A stretch of DNA of 32,126 nt from Verrucomicrobiota bacterium (GTDB lineage: Bacteria; Verrucomicrobiota; Verrucomicrobiia; Chthoniobacterales; UBA10450). Position numbers and translations under genes: made by a program. The notes below the pieces were generated by a model. The model searched no databases. It worked only from the letters and a program-made list of their open reading frames with translations, and was not told the DNA's origin. Positions 16,125 through 23,977 of this stretch are shown here, in pieces (the stretch's first letter is position 1; each line of letters starts with the position of its first letter). The stretch covers positions 30,071 through 62,196 of the forward strand of contig QHOS01000046.1 in NCBI GenBank assembly GCA_003219415.1. Direction: 5' to 3'.

Positions 16125-17150
16125 ATGCCAATGATTGAAACTTCAGGCCTGACCAAGGTTTATCGCACCTACCGGAAGGAGCGTGGACTTTGGGGATCAA
16201 TCAAAGGCCTGGTCAAACGCCGTTACGATGAAACGCGCGCGGCCGACCACGTTTCATTTAACATTGAGGAAGGCGAATTCGTCGGTTTTCTCGGTCCGAA
16301 TGGAGCGGGCAAGACCACAGTGCTCAAGATGCTTTCAGGGCTGTTGAATCCAACCTCCGGTGATGCGCGCGTGCTCGGCTTCGTTCCCTGGGAACGACGC
16401 AACGAGATGAAAAGACAATTCAGCCTGCTCATGGGACAAAAGAATGCGCTCTGGTGGGATTTGCCCGCGCAAGAATCCCTCGAACTCAATCGCGCCATCT
16501 ATGGGATCGACCATGTACGGTTCAAAAAGGTCGTGGACGGATTATCGGAACTCTTGGAAGTCCAGGACAAAATGAACGTGATGGTCCGTGAGCTCTCGTT
16601 AGGCGAACGGATGAAAATGGAGCTGATTTCCGCACTCATTCACGAGCCGCGCGTGCTTTTTCTCGACGAACCAACGATCGGCTTGGATGTGGTCAGTCAA
16701 AAAAGGGTCCGGGAATTTCTGCGTATTTACAATGAGGAACATCGTATCGTCACGTTGCTGACCAGCCATTACATGCAGGATATCCAGGAGCTGTGTCATC
16801 GGGTTCTCGTGATCGATCACGGTAAAATCTTTTTTGACGGGCCATTGGATGAAATCGTCGATCGGTTTTCAGGATACAAAATTCTGAGTCTCACTTTCGA
16901 AAAAGAGGCGACGCGCGATCTTTCTGCCTTCGGTGAAGTGACGGAACAAACGCCGGTCTCAGTCCAGTTGAAAGTTCCGCGTGCGAAAGTCACCGAAACC
17001 TGTCGTGAACTGCTCGAAGCCTGCGACGTGAGCGACATTAACGTTCAGGAAGTGCCCGTGGAAGAGGTGATCCGCCAGCTTTTTGGCGAACGACGCGAAA
17101 ATCATCGCGCCGCTGATCTCGCAGCCACCGAAGCGGCACAAGCTATCTAG
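16125..17150 (+). CDS. ABC-2 type exporter ATP-binding protein
   Basis: A 341-residue ATPase subunit of an ABC exporter. It has Walker A GPNGAGKTT (57-65), the Q-loop at Gln105 (LMGQKNALWWDLPAQESL), an unusual signature LSLGE (157-161), Walker B LFLDEP (178-183) and the switch His215 (LLTSHYM). A C-terminal extension of about 100 residues follows, as in DrrA-like exporter ATPases. The N-terminal insert after the first strand (YRTYRKERGLWGSIKGLVKR) is typical of ATPases paired with two ABC-2 permeases. No permease follows: the next gene is a lipoprotein and the following gene is on the other strand. The permeases may be elsewhere or lost. Confidence 0.88.
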   Translation: MPMIETSGLTKVYRTYRKERGLWGSIKGLVKRRYDETRAADHVSFNIEEGEFVGFLGPNGAGKTTVLKMLSGLLNPTSGDARVLGFVPWERRNEMKRQFSLLMGQKNALWWDLPAQESLELNRAIYGIDHVRFKKVVDGLSELLEVQDKMNVMVRELSLGERMKMELISALIHEPRVLFLDEPTIGLDVVSQKRVREFLRIYNEEHRIVTLLTSHYMQDIQELCHRVLVIDHGKIFFDGPLDEIVDRFSGYKILSLTFEKEATRDLSAFGEVTEQTPVSVQLKVPRAKVTETCRELLEACDVSDINVQEVPVEEVIRQLFGERRENHRAADLAATEAAQAI

Positions 17151-17229
17151 GCTTGGTCGCAATCGAGTAGCTGGATATGGTACCACTTGCGGACCGATTC
17201 GAGTAGGGCAAGGTCAAACAGCTTTCACT

Positions 17230-17676
17230 ATGAGATCGTGGGATCGCGTGATCGGGTACGCGCTGCTTCCTTTGGCGCTTCTCTCGTGTCACGTCAGCCG
17301 GGAGCCGAAATCAGCTGAGAAGTCGAAACAGGAGCTGCTGGCCCTGGAAAATCGGTGGCTACAGCTGGAGGACGATCCTGTGGCTCTCGAGGATATTCTT
17401 GCTTCTGATTTCCTGCACGTGGTGCCGGGGGCAATTATCACAAAGAACCAACACCTCCAGTTTCTACGTGAGCATCCTGCGGGTGGGAAACGTCCAGAGA
17501 AGCGTCTCGAAGATCTGCATGTAAGGGTTTATGGTGAAGCAGGAATTGTGAATGGCGCCGTGATCGAAACGACTGACCACGGCGAGCGTAAGACTCTGTT
17601 CACAGATGTCTTCGCCTATCGCGATGGCAAATGGAGGGCCGTTAGCGCACAGGAGCTGCCTGTAGCCGCTCCATAA
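17230..17676 (+). CDS. Lipoprotein with NTF2-like (DUF4440) domain
   Basis: ATG 17230 is preferred over upstream codons in the same open frame (open from 17083) because it yields a lipoprotein signal with lipobox LLSC (Cys at about residue 20, ALLPLALLSCHVSREP). The mature part is a short NTF2-like domain: helix KQELLALENRWLQLEDD, strand region ILASDFLHVVPG, then IITKNQHLQFLREH and the end VFAYRDGKWRAVSAQELP. This is the second such protein in the window, the other ending about 1.2 kb upstream. The product of 148 residues is probably anchored in the outer or inner membrane. Function unknown. Confidence 0.75.
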   Translation: MRSWDRVIGYALLPLALLSCHVSREPKSAEKSKQELLALENRWLQLEDDPVALEDILASDFLHVVPGAIITKNQHLQFLREHPAGGKRPEKRLEDLHVRVYGEAGIVNGAVIETTDHGERKTLFTDVFAYRDGKWRAVSAQELPVAAP

Positions 17677-17730
17677 GTTAAGCAAGGATTTGCTCGCGCT
17701 TCCTTGAGGGCGCGGTTCAATCGTCAACGC

Positions 17731-18609
17731 TTAACGCTTAGGGCTTAACGGCACATCAAACTCAGACAAACCAGGCAGGATGCTTTTTTCCATTGCGTCC
17801 GCGAACGTAGGGTATTGAAGAGTCCAGCCGAGACTCCGCAGTTTCGCATTACTCACACGCTTGTTGGTGTCGCCCCGTTTGCGTTGCTCCGTTAGTTCTC
17901 TATTGGGCGGCAATGGCCGATTCAGTCTCTGGGCCAACCAGCGGTAGCAGTCACTTTGCAGCATCGGTTGATTATCAACCACATTGTAAATCTGACGTTC
18001 CTGCAATTCCCCGCTCACCAGGAGGAAAAGTACGGACGCGATATCGTCACGGTGCACTTGATTAACGAAGCGATCGTTTTCCGGATCGATGATCACCGTG
18101 CCAGCTAGAAATTTGCTCAGTAACGCCGACCTGCCCGGGCCGTAGATTCCGCTGAGACGCGCAACTGTACCACCCCGGTCGAGCATTACCTTTTCCGTTT
18201 CAAGCAGGACTCGACCCGTCTCGCGAGCAGGTTTAGTTTCGCTTTCTTCGGTAACCCATGAACCATCGCGTTGCGCATAAACGCTGGTGCTGCTCGTAAA
18301 GAGCATCTTTGTTTCACCGAATCGATCGAGCAAATTGCGCATGCCATTCAAATAGATTTGCCGGTATGCCTCGAGTCCGCCGCCGCGCGAACTCGCGCAA
18401 TGAACGACGGCATCGAATGTTCCGGGGCGCTCTGCGACCTGATCGCGGTTTGAAATATCGACCTGGCAAACAGGATACGGTTTGGCGGATAGCGCTGCGG
18501 CTGATTTCGCAGAAGCGGTCCAGCCTTCCGCGTCCCAGCCTGCGGCATGGAACAAATCCGCGGTCGCCTGACCAACATAACCGCAGCCGGCGATCAAGAT
18601 TCGCGGCAT
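17731..18609 (-). CDS. NAD(P)-binding SDR-like epimerase/reductase
   Basis: A 292-residue extended-SDR-type Rossmann protein. The dinucleotide motif is GCGYVG (8-13) right after the first strand, as in the YeeZ-like group. The strand FDAVVHCASSRGGG and the motif SSTSVYAQ with GIYGPGR further on are also characteristic. The classic YxxxK catalytic pair is not obvious: Tyr in SVYAQRDG is followed by no Lys four residues later. Activity is therefore uncertain and the substrate unknown. The gene follows scpA on the same strand with about 105 bases between, in which a palindromic element lies. Confidence 0.8.
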   Translation of the reverse strand: MPRILIAGCGYVGQATADLFHAAGWDAEGWTASAKSAAALSAKPYPVCQVDISNRDQVAERPGTFDAVVHCASSRGGGLEAYRQIYLNGMRNLLDRFGETKMLFTSSTSVYAQRDGSWVTEESETKPARETGRVLLETEKVMLDRGGTVARLSGIYGPGRSALLSKFLAGTVIIDPENDRFVNQVHRDDIASVLFLLVSGELQERQIYNVVDNQPMLQSDCYRWLAQRLNRPLPPNRELTEQRKRGDTNKRVSNAKLRSLGWTLQYPTFADAMEKSILPGLSEFDVPLSPKR

Positions 18610-18612
18610 GTC

Positions 18613-18689
18613 GTTGTAGTCGCCTCGCTGCGTCGAGGCGTTTTCTGCGTGTTGCGTCCGGCGTAATGGCCCTGCGCCGTGGCTACAAC
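18613..18689. repeat. Palindromic element with GTTGTAG/CTACAAC ends
   Basis: The ends GTTGTAG (18613-18619) and CTACAAC (18683-18689) are exact complements 63 bases apart. A stem-loop CGCCTCG/CGAGGCG (18621-18627 and 18634-18640) sits just inside. The element lies immediately upstream of the SDR gene start and downstream of scpA. Its structure suggests a mobile or REP-type intergenic repeat. Confidence 0.5.
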
Positions 18690-18714
18690 AACCGCTCGGA
18701 TCATCGCCAGTGCC

Positions 18715-19437
18715 TTACGCCGCGGCTGCGATTTCAATTTCTTCAAACATGTTTTTCTGGAGAGCGCGGACTTGTTTGAGACGAATAAGCTCCAGGAGCG
18801 CGAGAAACGTTACCACGACTTCCACGCGCGATACGGCAGCCCCAAACAAATCGGAAAAACGTAGCCGCGCATTATTTGCGACCCGTTGCAAAATAATATC
18901 AATCTTCTCCGAAACACTAAAACGTTCGGCGAAAATTTCCTGCACATCCTGTCGTGCTTCGATCCGTTTGATCACCGTTTGGAATGCATTGATTAACTGA
19001 AAAATTCCAACCTCTTCCAGACGCAGTGGCCCTTGCAGGAGCGACGATGCGCCACCTTCTCGCGCAAAAATCCGCTCCTGTTCGAGTTCCCGCAGATGAA
19101 GGTCCGCGGCCGCTTCTTTGAACTTCTTGTACTCAATCAACTGCCGGATCAGATCCCACCGTGGATCATCTTCCTCGGCGTCTTCTTCAGGGGGCTGCTG
19201 ATCAATCGGCAACAAGCTCCGGCTTTTCAGGTAAATGAGGTTTGCTGCCATCACGATGAATTCGCCGGCAAGTTCGATATTCAACTCCTTGAACGCCTGG
19301 AGATATTCGAGGTACTGACGAGTGATGCGTTCAAGTGAAATGTCGTAAATGTTGATCTCATCCTGCTTGATCAGGTAAAGCAGTAGATCGAGTGGCCCTT
19401 CGAAAACCTCCAGCTTGACCTTGTAATCGGCTTCCAT
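18715..19437 (-). CDS. scpA: Segregation and condensation protein A
   Basis: Kleisin subunit of the SMC-ScpAB complex, which compacts and helps segregate the chromosome. The 240-residue product starts YKVKLEVFEGPLDLLLYLIK, the family hallmark that contacts SMC. It continues DINIYDISLERITRQYLEYL-like helices and LAGEFIVMAANLIYLKSRSLLP. An acidic linker (PPEEDAEEDDP) leads to the C-terminal winged-helix region, which ends LRFSDLFGA and VVTFLALLELIRLKQV. ATG at 19437. No scpB follows in this window, and the next gene on the strand is an SDR-like gene. Confidence 0.95.
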   Translation of the reverse strand: MEADYKVKLEVFEGPLDLLLYLIKQDEINIYDISLERITRQYLEYLQAFKELNIELAGEFIVMAANLIYLKSRSLLPIDQQPPEEDAEEDDPRWDLIRQLIEYKKFKEAAADLHLRELEQERIFAREGGASSLLQGPLRLEEVGIFQLINAFQTVIKRIEARQDVQEIFAERFSVSEKIDIILQRVANNARLRFSDLFGAAVSRVEVVVTFLALLELIRLKQVRALQKNMFEEIEIAAAA

Positions 19438-19508
19438 ATATCGCGCCCGAGTTTAGGCAACAGCAGGTTAAAGTAAATCGTGCGGCCCAAGCCGGTCATG
19501 GGAGCGCG

Positions 19509-19534
19509 GCGCGACCGGCGGTCGCGCCCTACCA
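19509..19534. repeat. Stem-loop with GGTAGGG outer sequence
   Basis: GCGCGACC (19509-19516) and GGTCGCGC (19520-19527) form a perfect 8-base stem with a three-base loop. CCTACC (19529-19534) follows; on the minus strand this reads GGTAGGG directly beside the stem. It sits between rodA and scpA, both on the minus strand. A terminator or mRNA-stabilising role is possible, but no T-run follows on either strand. Confidence 0.5.
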
Positions 19535-19539
19535 CTTGG

Positions 19540-20652
19540 TCACGCGGGAATTTTTCGATGGATCCAAACGCTGTTCACAAGCCCGAGACCAAACATGACC
19601 ATCAGCACAAAGGAGCCGCTGTAACTAATCAATGGCAATGGCACACCCGTGATGGGAAGCAGAGCAATCGTCATTCCCATGTTTTGGAAGATGTGCGTGA
19701 AAATAAGTGCCGTGATTCCGACAACCAGAAGGAGTCCCAATTGATCGCCAGCGAAAAAAGCGACAAAGAGACACGTCATCAGGAGTAAGGCGAATCCGCC
19801 AAGAAGAAACACTCCTCCAATAAATCCCCATTGCTCGCCGATGGCGGAGAAAATGTAGTCGTTGTGCACGGCAGTGGCAGGCAGGAATCCGAGCTCGATC
19901 TGCGTGTTTGGCGCCTTAAACCCTTTGCCCGACCAGCCGCCTGAGCCGATCGCGATGAGAGATTGATTGATCGCCCACGCGGATCCTTGCTTGTCGATAT
20001 CGGGATGCGTAAACGCAGTGATTCGCTGTTGCTGATACGGTTTTAAACCAAAATTGATCGCGATAGGGATAAACGCGACCGCGATGAGAATGACGCAAAT
20101 TAGGTACCGCAGTGGAAGACCGCCGGCGAATAACAGCGCCAGAAGCACCGGCCCCCAGATGATAACCTCACCCAGATCAGGTTGCATCAGAATGAGCAAG
20201 CATGGCGCCGCGGCAATCGCGCCGCAGAGCAGTAACCGCAGCATTGGATGCATTTCGCGAAATTGTGTCAGGAACAGCGCCAAAACCATGATGCCTGCGA
20301 TAACCGCAAGCTGTGCTGGCTGAAAATTGACCGGCCCCAAATGCAGCCAACTGCGCGCCCCGTAAACCTTCGTGCCGATAAACTTCGTCAGGATTAGAAA
20401 CACGATACCAGCCAGATACATCGGTAGCGCCCCCCACCGGATCCAGCGGTAATGAATCAAACTCGTTAGCATAAAAGCAAAGACGCCCACGACCACCCAG
20501 TTTGCCTGCTTTCGCCAGAAATCCACCGCATTCGAGTCTGCGCGCGTGGAAGTGGCGCTGTAAATCGCCACGACTCCAAAGACGGCGAGAGAGAGCATGG
20601 TTAACAGCAGAAGCCAGTTTTGTCCCAGCAACTTTCGAAGAAACGGCGTCAT
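19540..20652 (-). CDS. rodA: Rod-shape peptidoglycan glycosyltransferase RodA
   Basis: SEDS-family polymerase that builds glycan strands during side-wall elongation, with a class B PBP as partner. The 370-residue protein is almost all hydrophobic with about ten membrane segments. Typical motifs are YSATS near residue 27, GARSW with the following FQPAQLA, LMQPDLGEVII, NFGLKPYQQQRI, a long extracellular stretch IGSGGWSGKGF, then FLPATAVHNDYIFSAIGEQWG. The Asp in HNDYIF matches the catalytic aspartate of RodA. The closing segment is LLPITGVPLPLISYSGS. It is RodA rather than FtsW by the SYSGS ending. Other elongasome genes (mreB, pbpA) are not in view; scpA follows on the same strand. Confidence 0.95.
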   Translation of the reverse strand: MTPFLRKLLGQNWLLLLTMLSLAVFGVVAIYSATSTRADSNAVDFWRKQANWVVVGVFAFMLTSLIHYRWIRWGALPMYLAGIVFLILTKFIGTKVYGARSWLHLGPVNFQPAQLAVIAGIMVLALFLTQFREMHPMLRLLLCGAIAAAPCLLILMQPDLGEVIIWGPVLLALLFAGGLPLRYLICVILIAVAFIPIAINFGLKPYQQQRITAFTHPDIDKQGSAWAINQSLIAIGSGGWSGKGFKAPNTQIELGFLPATAVHNDYIFSAIGEQWGFIGGVFLLGGFALLLMTCLFVAFFAGDQLGLLLVVGITALIFTHIFQNMGMTIALLPITGVPLPLISYSGSFVLMVMFGLGLVNSVWIHRKIPA

Positions 20653-21035
20653 CCGATGTAAACTCGATTAAATCTCCCACACATCCGCGGGACGTGAGGA
20701 CAATTATACGCGCATTGCAATCTTCGCAAAAATGCTCTGCAGCTTTTTCATCTTCATTGTTCCTAACGTGAACCTGGACAGGTTCTGGATTCGATCAGGA
20801 TTGTGGCGAGATCGGAGCGGGGGCGATCAAACAGCGGACAGTTTTTAGGGTAAAGGCAAGACGATGTGGGCATTACGTTGGCCAGATTATTAGTTTAGAG
20901 AATATATGCATAATAAGTTGATTATCAGTTTGTTAAGAATTTTTCTAGTAAATATTGGCGCTTCACTTGTCTGTACATTTGAACCCCACTAAACTTGTCT
21001 CCACTTTTGTTCGTTGTTTGAGAGGGAAGAGCAAA
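20653..21035. other. Gene-free gap between rodA and the SprT-like gene
   Basis: These 383 bases hold no ORF with coding character. The first part is mixed sequence. The part from about 20875 to 20955 is notably A/T-rich and includes near-palindromic ATATATGCATAATA. It is probably the divergent promoter region for rodA and the SprT-like gene, but I could not pick convincing -35/-10 pairs. Confidence 0.5.
21023..21027 (+). promoter_or_regulatory. Ribosome binding site deciding the SprT-like start
   Basis: AGGGA lies 8 bases before ATG 21036. The frame is open upstream to 20955, so this site argues for the shorter product starting MAKSKK. Confidence 0.5.
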
Positions 21036-21506
21036 ATGGCTAAGAGCAAAAAGACAAAGAAAAAGACGAAACGAAAGCTTGCGCACCCTAAGCTGCCGAT
21101 GCAACGGCAGCTGAATTTGCTTCATGAAGGGACACATTTCGACCTGCGCCCGATGTTTGACAACTTAAACAAGCGATACTTTCGCGGGCGCCTTTGTCGT
21201 TACAAAGTGATGTGGGGTCGCCGGCGAAAGCATCGCCCCAAGGAATATTTCATCTTTGGCACAATTCAGGAGCAGGACCGCGTTATTCGAATCAATCGGG
21301 CATTGGACCAACCATTCGTGCCGGCCTGGTTTCTTCGGTACGTGCTTTATCACGAGATGCTGCACTCAGTAGTGCCCGACGAAATGCTCTCACAAGGTCG
21401 CCGTCGGGTTCACACGGAAGAATTTAACCGTCGCGAGCGCCAATTCCCGGGTTATCGACGCGCTCGGCGCTGGGAAGAACAGAACCTGTCGCGTTTTTTG
21501 CGCTAA
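21036..21506 (+). CDS. SprT-like zinc metallopeptidase domain protein
   Basis: A 156-residue protein with the SprT-like fold. The zinc motif is HEMLH (His106, Glu107, His110) with a third ligand probably at His126 (RRVHTEEF). The first 16 residues are very basic (KSKKTKKKTKRK), consistent with nucleic-acid contact, as in SPRTN and relatives that degrade DNA-bound proteins. It is shorter than eukaryotic SPRTN and lacks a visible zinc-ribbon. Bacterial substrates are not established. It meets the minus-strand mini-cdaR tail to tail, 8 bases apart. Confidence 0.85.
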   Translation: MAKSKKTKKKTKRKLAHPKLPMQRQLNLLHEGTHFDLRPMFDNLNKRYFRGRLCRYKVMWGRRRKHRPKEYFIFGTIQEQDRVIRINRALDQPFVPAWFLRYVLYHEMLHSVVPDEMLSQGRRRVHTEEFNRRERQFPGYRRARRWEEQNLSRFLR

Positions 21507-21514
21507 ATACCTCG

Positions 21515-21664
21515 TCAGCGCGTCTCGGTAATAGGCGCCGGAGACGGTCTCTCAGACGGCGAGGGCGTCGTCGCTACGTTCTTTTTGATCAGGTACCAAA
21601 GCGTTGTCGCGAGTAGGAGAGAGATCAACTTCGCGCGCCAGTTTTTCAGAATCAGCCTCTTCAT
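21515..21664 (-). CDS. Minimal CdaR-like membrane anchor, overlapping cdaA
   Basis: A 49-residue ORF with the reading KNWRAKLISLLLATTLWYLI near its start. This matches the N-terminal signature of CdaR (YbbR), which begins with MKR..KNW followed by one membrane helix and then several periplasmic YbbR domains. Here the helix (about residues 12-27) is followed only by KKNV and a short Pro/Ser/Thr tail (TTPSPSERPSPAP). All YbbR domains are absent. The ATG at 21664 lies inside the last 113 bases of cdaA in another frame, so translation would be coupled to cdaA. CdaR normally binds and tunes the c-di-AMP synthase CdaA. If real, this is a bare membrane partner. Confidence 0.6.
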   Translation of the reverse strand: MKRLILKNWRAKLISLLLATTLWYLIKKNVATTPSPSERPSPAPITETR

Positions 21665-22427
21665 ATTTGGTGTGCAACAAAATCTCCGCGATCCGTTGAC
21701 GAAAAGTCTCCGGAGTGAAATTGCGCTCAATTCGACGCCGGTGACAAATGGAAATACTGCCTGTCTCTTCGGAGACGACTACCGCCACTGCATCCGATTC
21801 CTCGGTAATCCCAAGCCCGGCGCGATGACGTAATCCCAGACTGCGATCGAGCGTTTCACGCTGGCTCACTGGAAAAATACACGCCGCGGCTGCGATTTGT
21901 CCGTTGCGAATAATCACTCCGCCATCGTGCAGCGCGGCCTTGGGATGAAAGATGGTCAGGATGAGCTCGACGGAAAAATCTCCGTCGATTGTGACGCCCG
22001 TTTCCTCGTAAACGCGAATCGACGTATCGCGCTCGATCGCGATGAGCGCGCCGAATTGCTTATTTGCCAGTTGCATGACTGCCTCGGCCAGATCGTGAAC
22101 AGTTTCCCGCTTCTCACTCGTCAGCGAGAAAATGGGGTGACCGCCAAGAGCGGCCAGCCCACGTCTTAGCTCCGGCTGGAAAATCACCACCAGCGCGACT
22201 GCGAGGAAGACCGAGAAGCTTCGTACGATCCAGCCGATTACAACCAAATTGAGCAGCGTCGAAATAAGAGTCAGCGTCAAAAAGACGATCGCCAGACCGG
22301 TGAGCACTTTCGCGCCGCGCGTCCCGCGGAAATAAAGATAACCGTAGTAGATCGCCACGCTGAGCAGCAGGATCTCTACCAGGCTGCGCCAGCTCTTGAA
22401 CCAGAGATCGATGAGTTGGTGAATCAT
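21552..22427 (-). CDS. cdaA: Membrane diadenylate cyclase CdaA/DacA
   Basis: Makes c-di-AMP from two ATP. The 291-residue product has three N-terminal membrane helices (about 13-33, 40-60 and 62-83), then the DAC domain (about 100-235). In the domain the usual DGA motif reads DGG (Asp168-Gly169-Gly170 in ALHDGGVII), and the RHR motif is intact (Arg200-His201-Arg202 in GLRHRAGLGI). Glu222 in SEETGSIS is the conserved acidic residue. The C-terminal 35 residues are charged and overlap the mini-cdaR frame. ATG at 22427 overlaps the folP stop by four bases, so the two are coupled. The order folP-cdaA-cdaR is common in several phyla, usually followed by glmM, which is absent here. Confidence 0.92.
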   Translation of the reverse strand: MIHQLIDLWFKSWRSLVEILLLSVAIYYGYLYFRGTRGAKVLTGLAIVFLTLTLISTLLNLVVIGWIVRSFSVFLAVALVVIFQPELRRGLAALGGHPIFSLTSEKRETVHDLAEAVMQLANKQFGALIAIERDTSIRVYEETGVTIDGDFSVELILTIFHPKAALHDGGVIIRNGQIAAAACIFPVSQRETLDRSLGLRHRAGLGITEESDAVAVVVSEETGSISICHRRRIERNFTPETFRQRIAEILLHTKYEEADSEKLAREVDLSPTRDNALVPDQKERSDDALAV

Positions 22428-23278
22428 TTTGCCCTCTGAAGAATTGCTTCCGTCATCTTTAAGGCATTTACGTTTTCCTTGACATCATGAACGCGAAGCA
22501 CGTCTGCACCGCGCGTGCGCAGGAGCGAAGTCAACGCCACCGCAGGCGCCAACCGATCGCTCATCTGCTCCGAATTGATCAGCTTACCCAGAAAAGATTT
22601 TCGGGAAACGCCAATCACGATCGGTCGATCACACGCGCGGAGCCGCTCAAGCTGCGCGAGCAGCTCGAGATTGTGCTCAAGCGTTTTGCCGAAACCAATG
22701 CCCGGATCAAACGCAATCGCCATGGGGTCAATACTATAAACTATGGCGCGCGCATATTGTTGTCGAAAAAAATCAAAAACTTCTGAGACAACGTTCGTGT
22801 ATTGCGGCGCGATCTGCATCGTCTGCGGAATTCCCTGCATGTGCATGATGATGAAAGCCGACTTGGTTTCGGCAATCAGCGGCATCATTTCCTGGTCGCC
22901 TCGCCCTCCGGTAACATCATTCACAATCGAAGCTCCGGCTCGAATCGCCGCGCGCGCAACGTCGGCCTTCGACGTATCAATCGAAATAATAACTTCACTC
23001 TTTCTGCGCAATTGTTCGACCACCGGAATCACACGGCGCAATTCCTCTTCGGGCGCCACAGCTTCGGCGCCCGGTCGCGTGGATTCGCCGCCGACATCAA
23101 TGAGGTGCGCACCTTCCGCGGCCATCCGTAGACCGTGCGCCACGGCATTTTCCGCGTCGAAAAAATTTCCGCCGTCAGAAAACGAATTCGGCGTGATATT
23201 CAATACACCCATGATCAGTCCCTGTCGCGAGAGATCGAAGATGCGGTCACCGATTTTCCAAAGCCTCCCACGCATCAT
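22424..23278 (-). CDS. folP: Dihydropteroate synthase
   Basis: Joins para-aminobenzoate to dihydropterin pyrophosphate in folate synthesis. From ATG 23278 the product is 284 residues, a normal length. Family blocks are MGVLNITPNSFSDGG (loop 1), DVGGESTRPGA (loop 2), ISIDTSKADVA, IVNDVTGG, FDPGIGFGK and IGVSRKSFLG, then DVLRVHDVKEN. All key residues look present. The frame is open upstream to 23356, but the additional residues are unlike the family. The stop overlaps the cdaA start (ATGA). Confidence 0.95.
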   Translation of the reverse strand: MMRGRLWKIGDRIFDLSRQGLIMGVLNITPNSFSDGGNFFDAENAVAHGLRMAAEGAHLIDVGGESTRPGAEAVAPEEELRRVIPVVEQLRRKSEVIISIDTSKADVARAAIRAGASIVNDVTGGRGDQEMMPLIAETKSAFIIMHMQGIPQTMQIAPQYTNVVSEVFDFFRQQYARAIVYSIDPMAIAFDPGIGFGKTLEHNLELLAQLERLRACDRPIVIGVSRKSFLGKLINSEQMSDRLAPAVALTSLLRTRGADVLRVHDVKENVNALKMTEAILQRAK

Positions 23279-23369
23279 GGATGAGACTAACACACCAGAT
23301 ACTTTATTCGAAGCTGTAGACGTCGACCTGTGGGCGACGCGGCACAGGCGAGCCATCCTGTCAGCGTCG

Positions 23370-23388
23370 CGCTTCGCGCAGCGAAGCG
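23370..23388. repeat. Perfect stem-loop CGCTTCGC/GCGAAGCG
   Basis: An 8-base stem (23370-23377 and 23381-23388) with loop GCA lies between folP and the PEBP gene, both minus strand. The T-run that follows on the plus strand is simply the lysine codons at the end of the PEBP gene. It may still mark the end of that minus-strand gene, or be another dispersed element. Confidence 0.4.
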
Positions 23389-23395
23389 GCTACTG

Positions 23396-23914
23396 TTATT
23401 TTTTTCGAGAGTAGCGCCCCATCAGTTCCCCTTGCGCAACAACGTGCCCTTTCATTGCCGCATCCAGCTGACTCCGCTTCGCACCAGCGGGCAACTCCAG
23501 TTCCCGATCGAGGGCAAAAATCTTGAAGTAATAGCGATGCGTGCCGGAGGGCGGACACGGTCCGCCGTAACCGGATTTACCGAAGTCATTTGTTCCGTGG
23601 ACGCCTTTGGGCGTGCTTCCCTCCGCGATCGTGTTGTTCTGCGGAGAGATATTCCAAAACATCCAATGCGTAAAGAGGCCGCTTGGCGCATCGGGGTCGT
23701 CTACAACCAGGGCAAGGCTTTTCGCGCCGGAAGGAACCTCTGTAATCTGCAAGGGCGGACTGGTGTCGCCGCCGTCACATGTGAACCTTGATGGAATATT
23801 CCCACCTTCTTGAAAAGCAGAACTTGTGATCTTCATCTTTGCTTCTCCCGAGGCAAATGAGACAATCGCGGCCATTGTAATCGCTAACGCGCCGGCAATA
23901 ATCGCTTTTTGCAC
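23396..23914 (-). CDS. YbhB/YbcL family (PEBP, Raf-kinase-inhibitor-like) protein
   Basis: A PEBP-fold protein predicted to be exported. I place the start at GTG 23914, preceded at six bases by GAGGT (23921-23925, minus strand). This gives a clean signal peptide MQKAIIAGALAITMAAIVSF (172 residues in all). The open frame extends to a TTG at 23962, but that adds residues before the signal. Motifs are CDGGDTSPPL, VVDDPDAPSGLFTHWMFWNI, the ligand-pocket segment FGKSGYGGPCPPSGTHRYYFKIFALD, and GELMGRYSRKK at the end. The ligand of bacterial members is generally unknown. It is divergent from rnr. Confidence 0.88.
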   Translation of the reverse strand: MQKAIIAGALAITMAAIVSFASGEAKMKITSSAFQEGGNIPSRFTCDGGDTSPPLQITEVPSGAKSLALVVDDPDAPSGLFTHWMFWNISPQNNTIAEGSTPKGVHGTNDFGKSGYGGPCPPSGTHRYYFKIFALDRELELPAGAKRSQLDAAMKGHVVAQGELMGRYSRKK

Positions 23915-23920
23915 TATTCG

Positions 23921-23925
23921 ACCTC
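23921..23925 (-). promoter_or_regulatory. Ribosome binding site deciding the PEBP gene start
   Basis: GAGGT on the minus strand, six bases before GTG 23914. It is a strong match to the anti-Shine-Dalgarno and supports the GTG over the upstream TTG at 23962. Confidence 0.55.
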
Positions 23926-23977
23926 GGATTGAAATCGCGTTACATCGAGCATAACTCGACAAGATTGTTTCGCTGTG

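Noticed and set aside
20925-21137. A 70-codon minus-strand frame with a hydrophobic middle, upstream of the SprT-like gene
   Set aside because: It overlaps the start of the SprT-like gene antisense and has no support beyond its length.
23396-23405. T-run after the stem at 23370-23388, suggesting a plus-strand terminator
   Set aside because: The T-run is the lysine codons and stop region of the minus-strand PEBP gene, and no plus-strand gene ends there.
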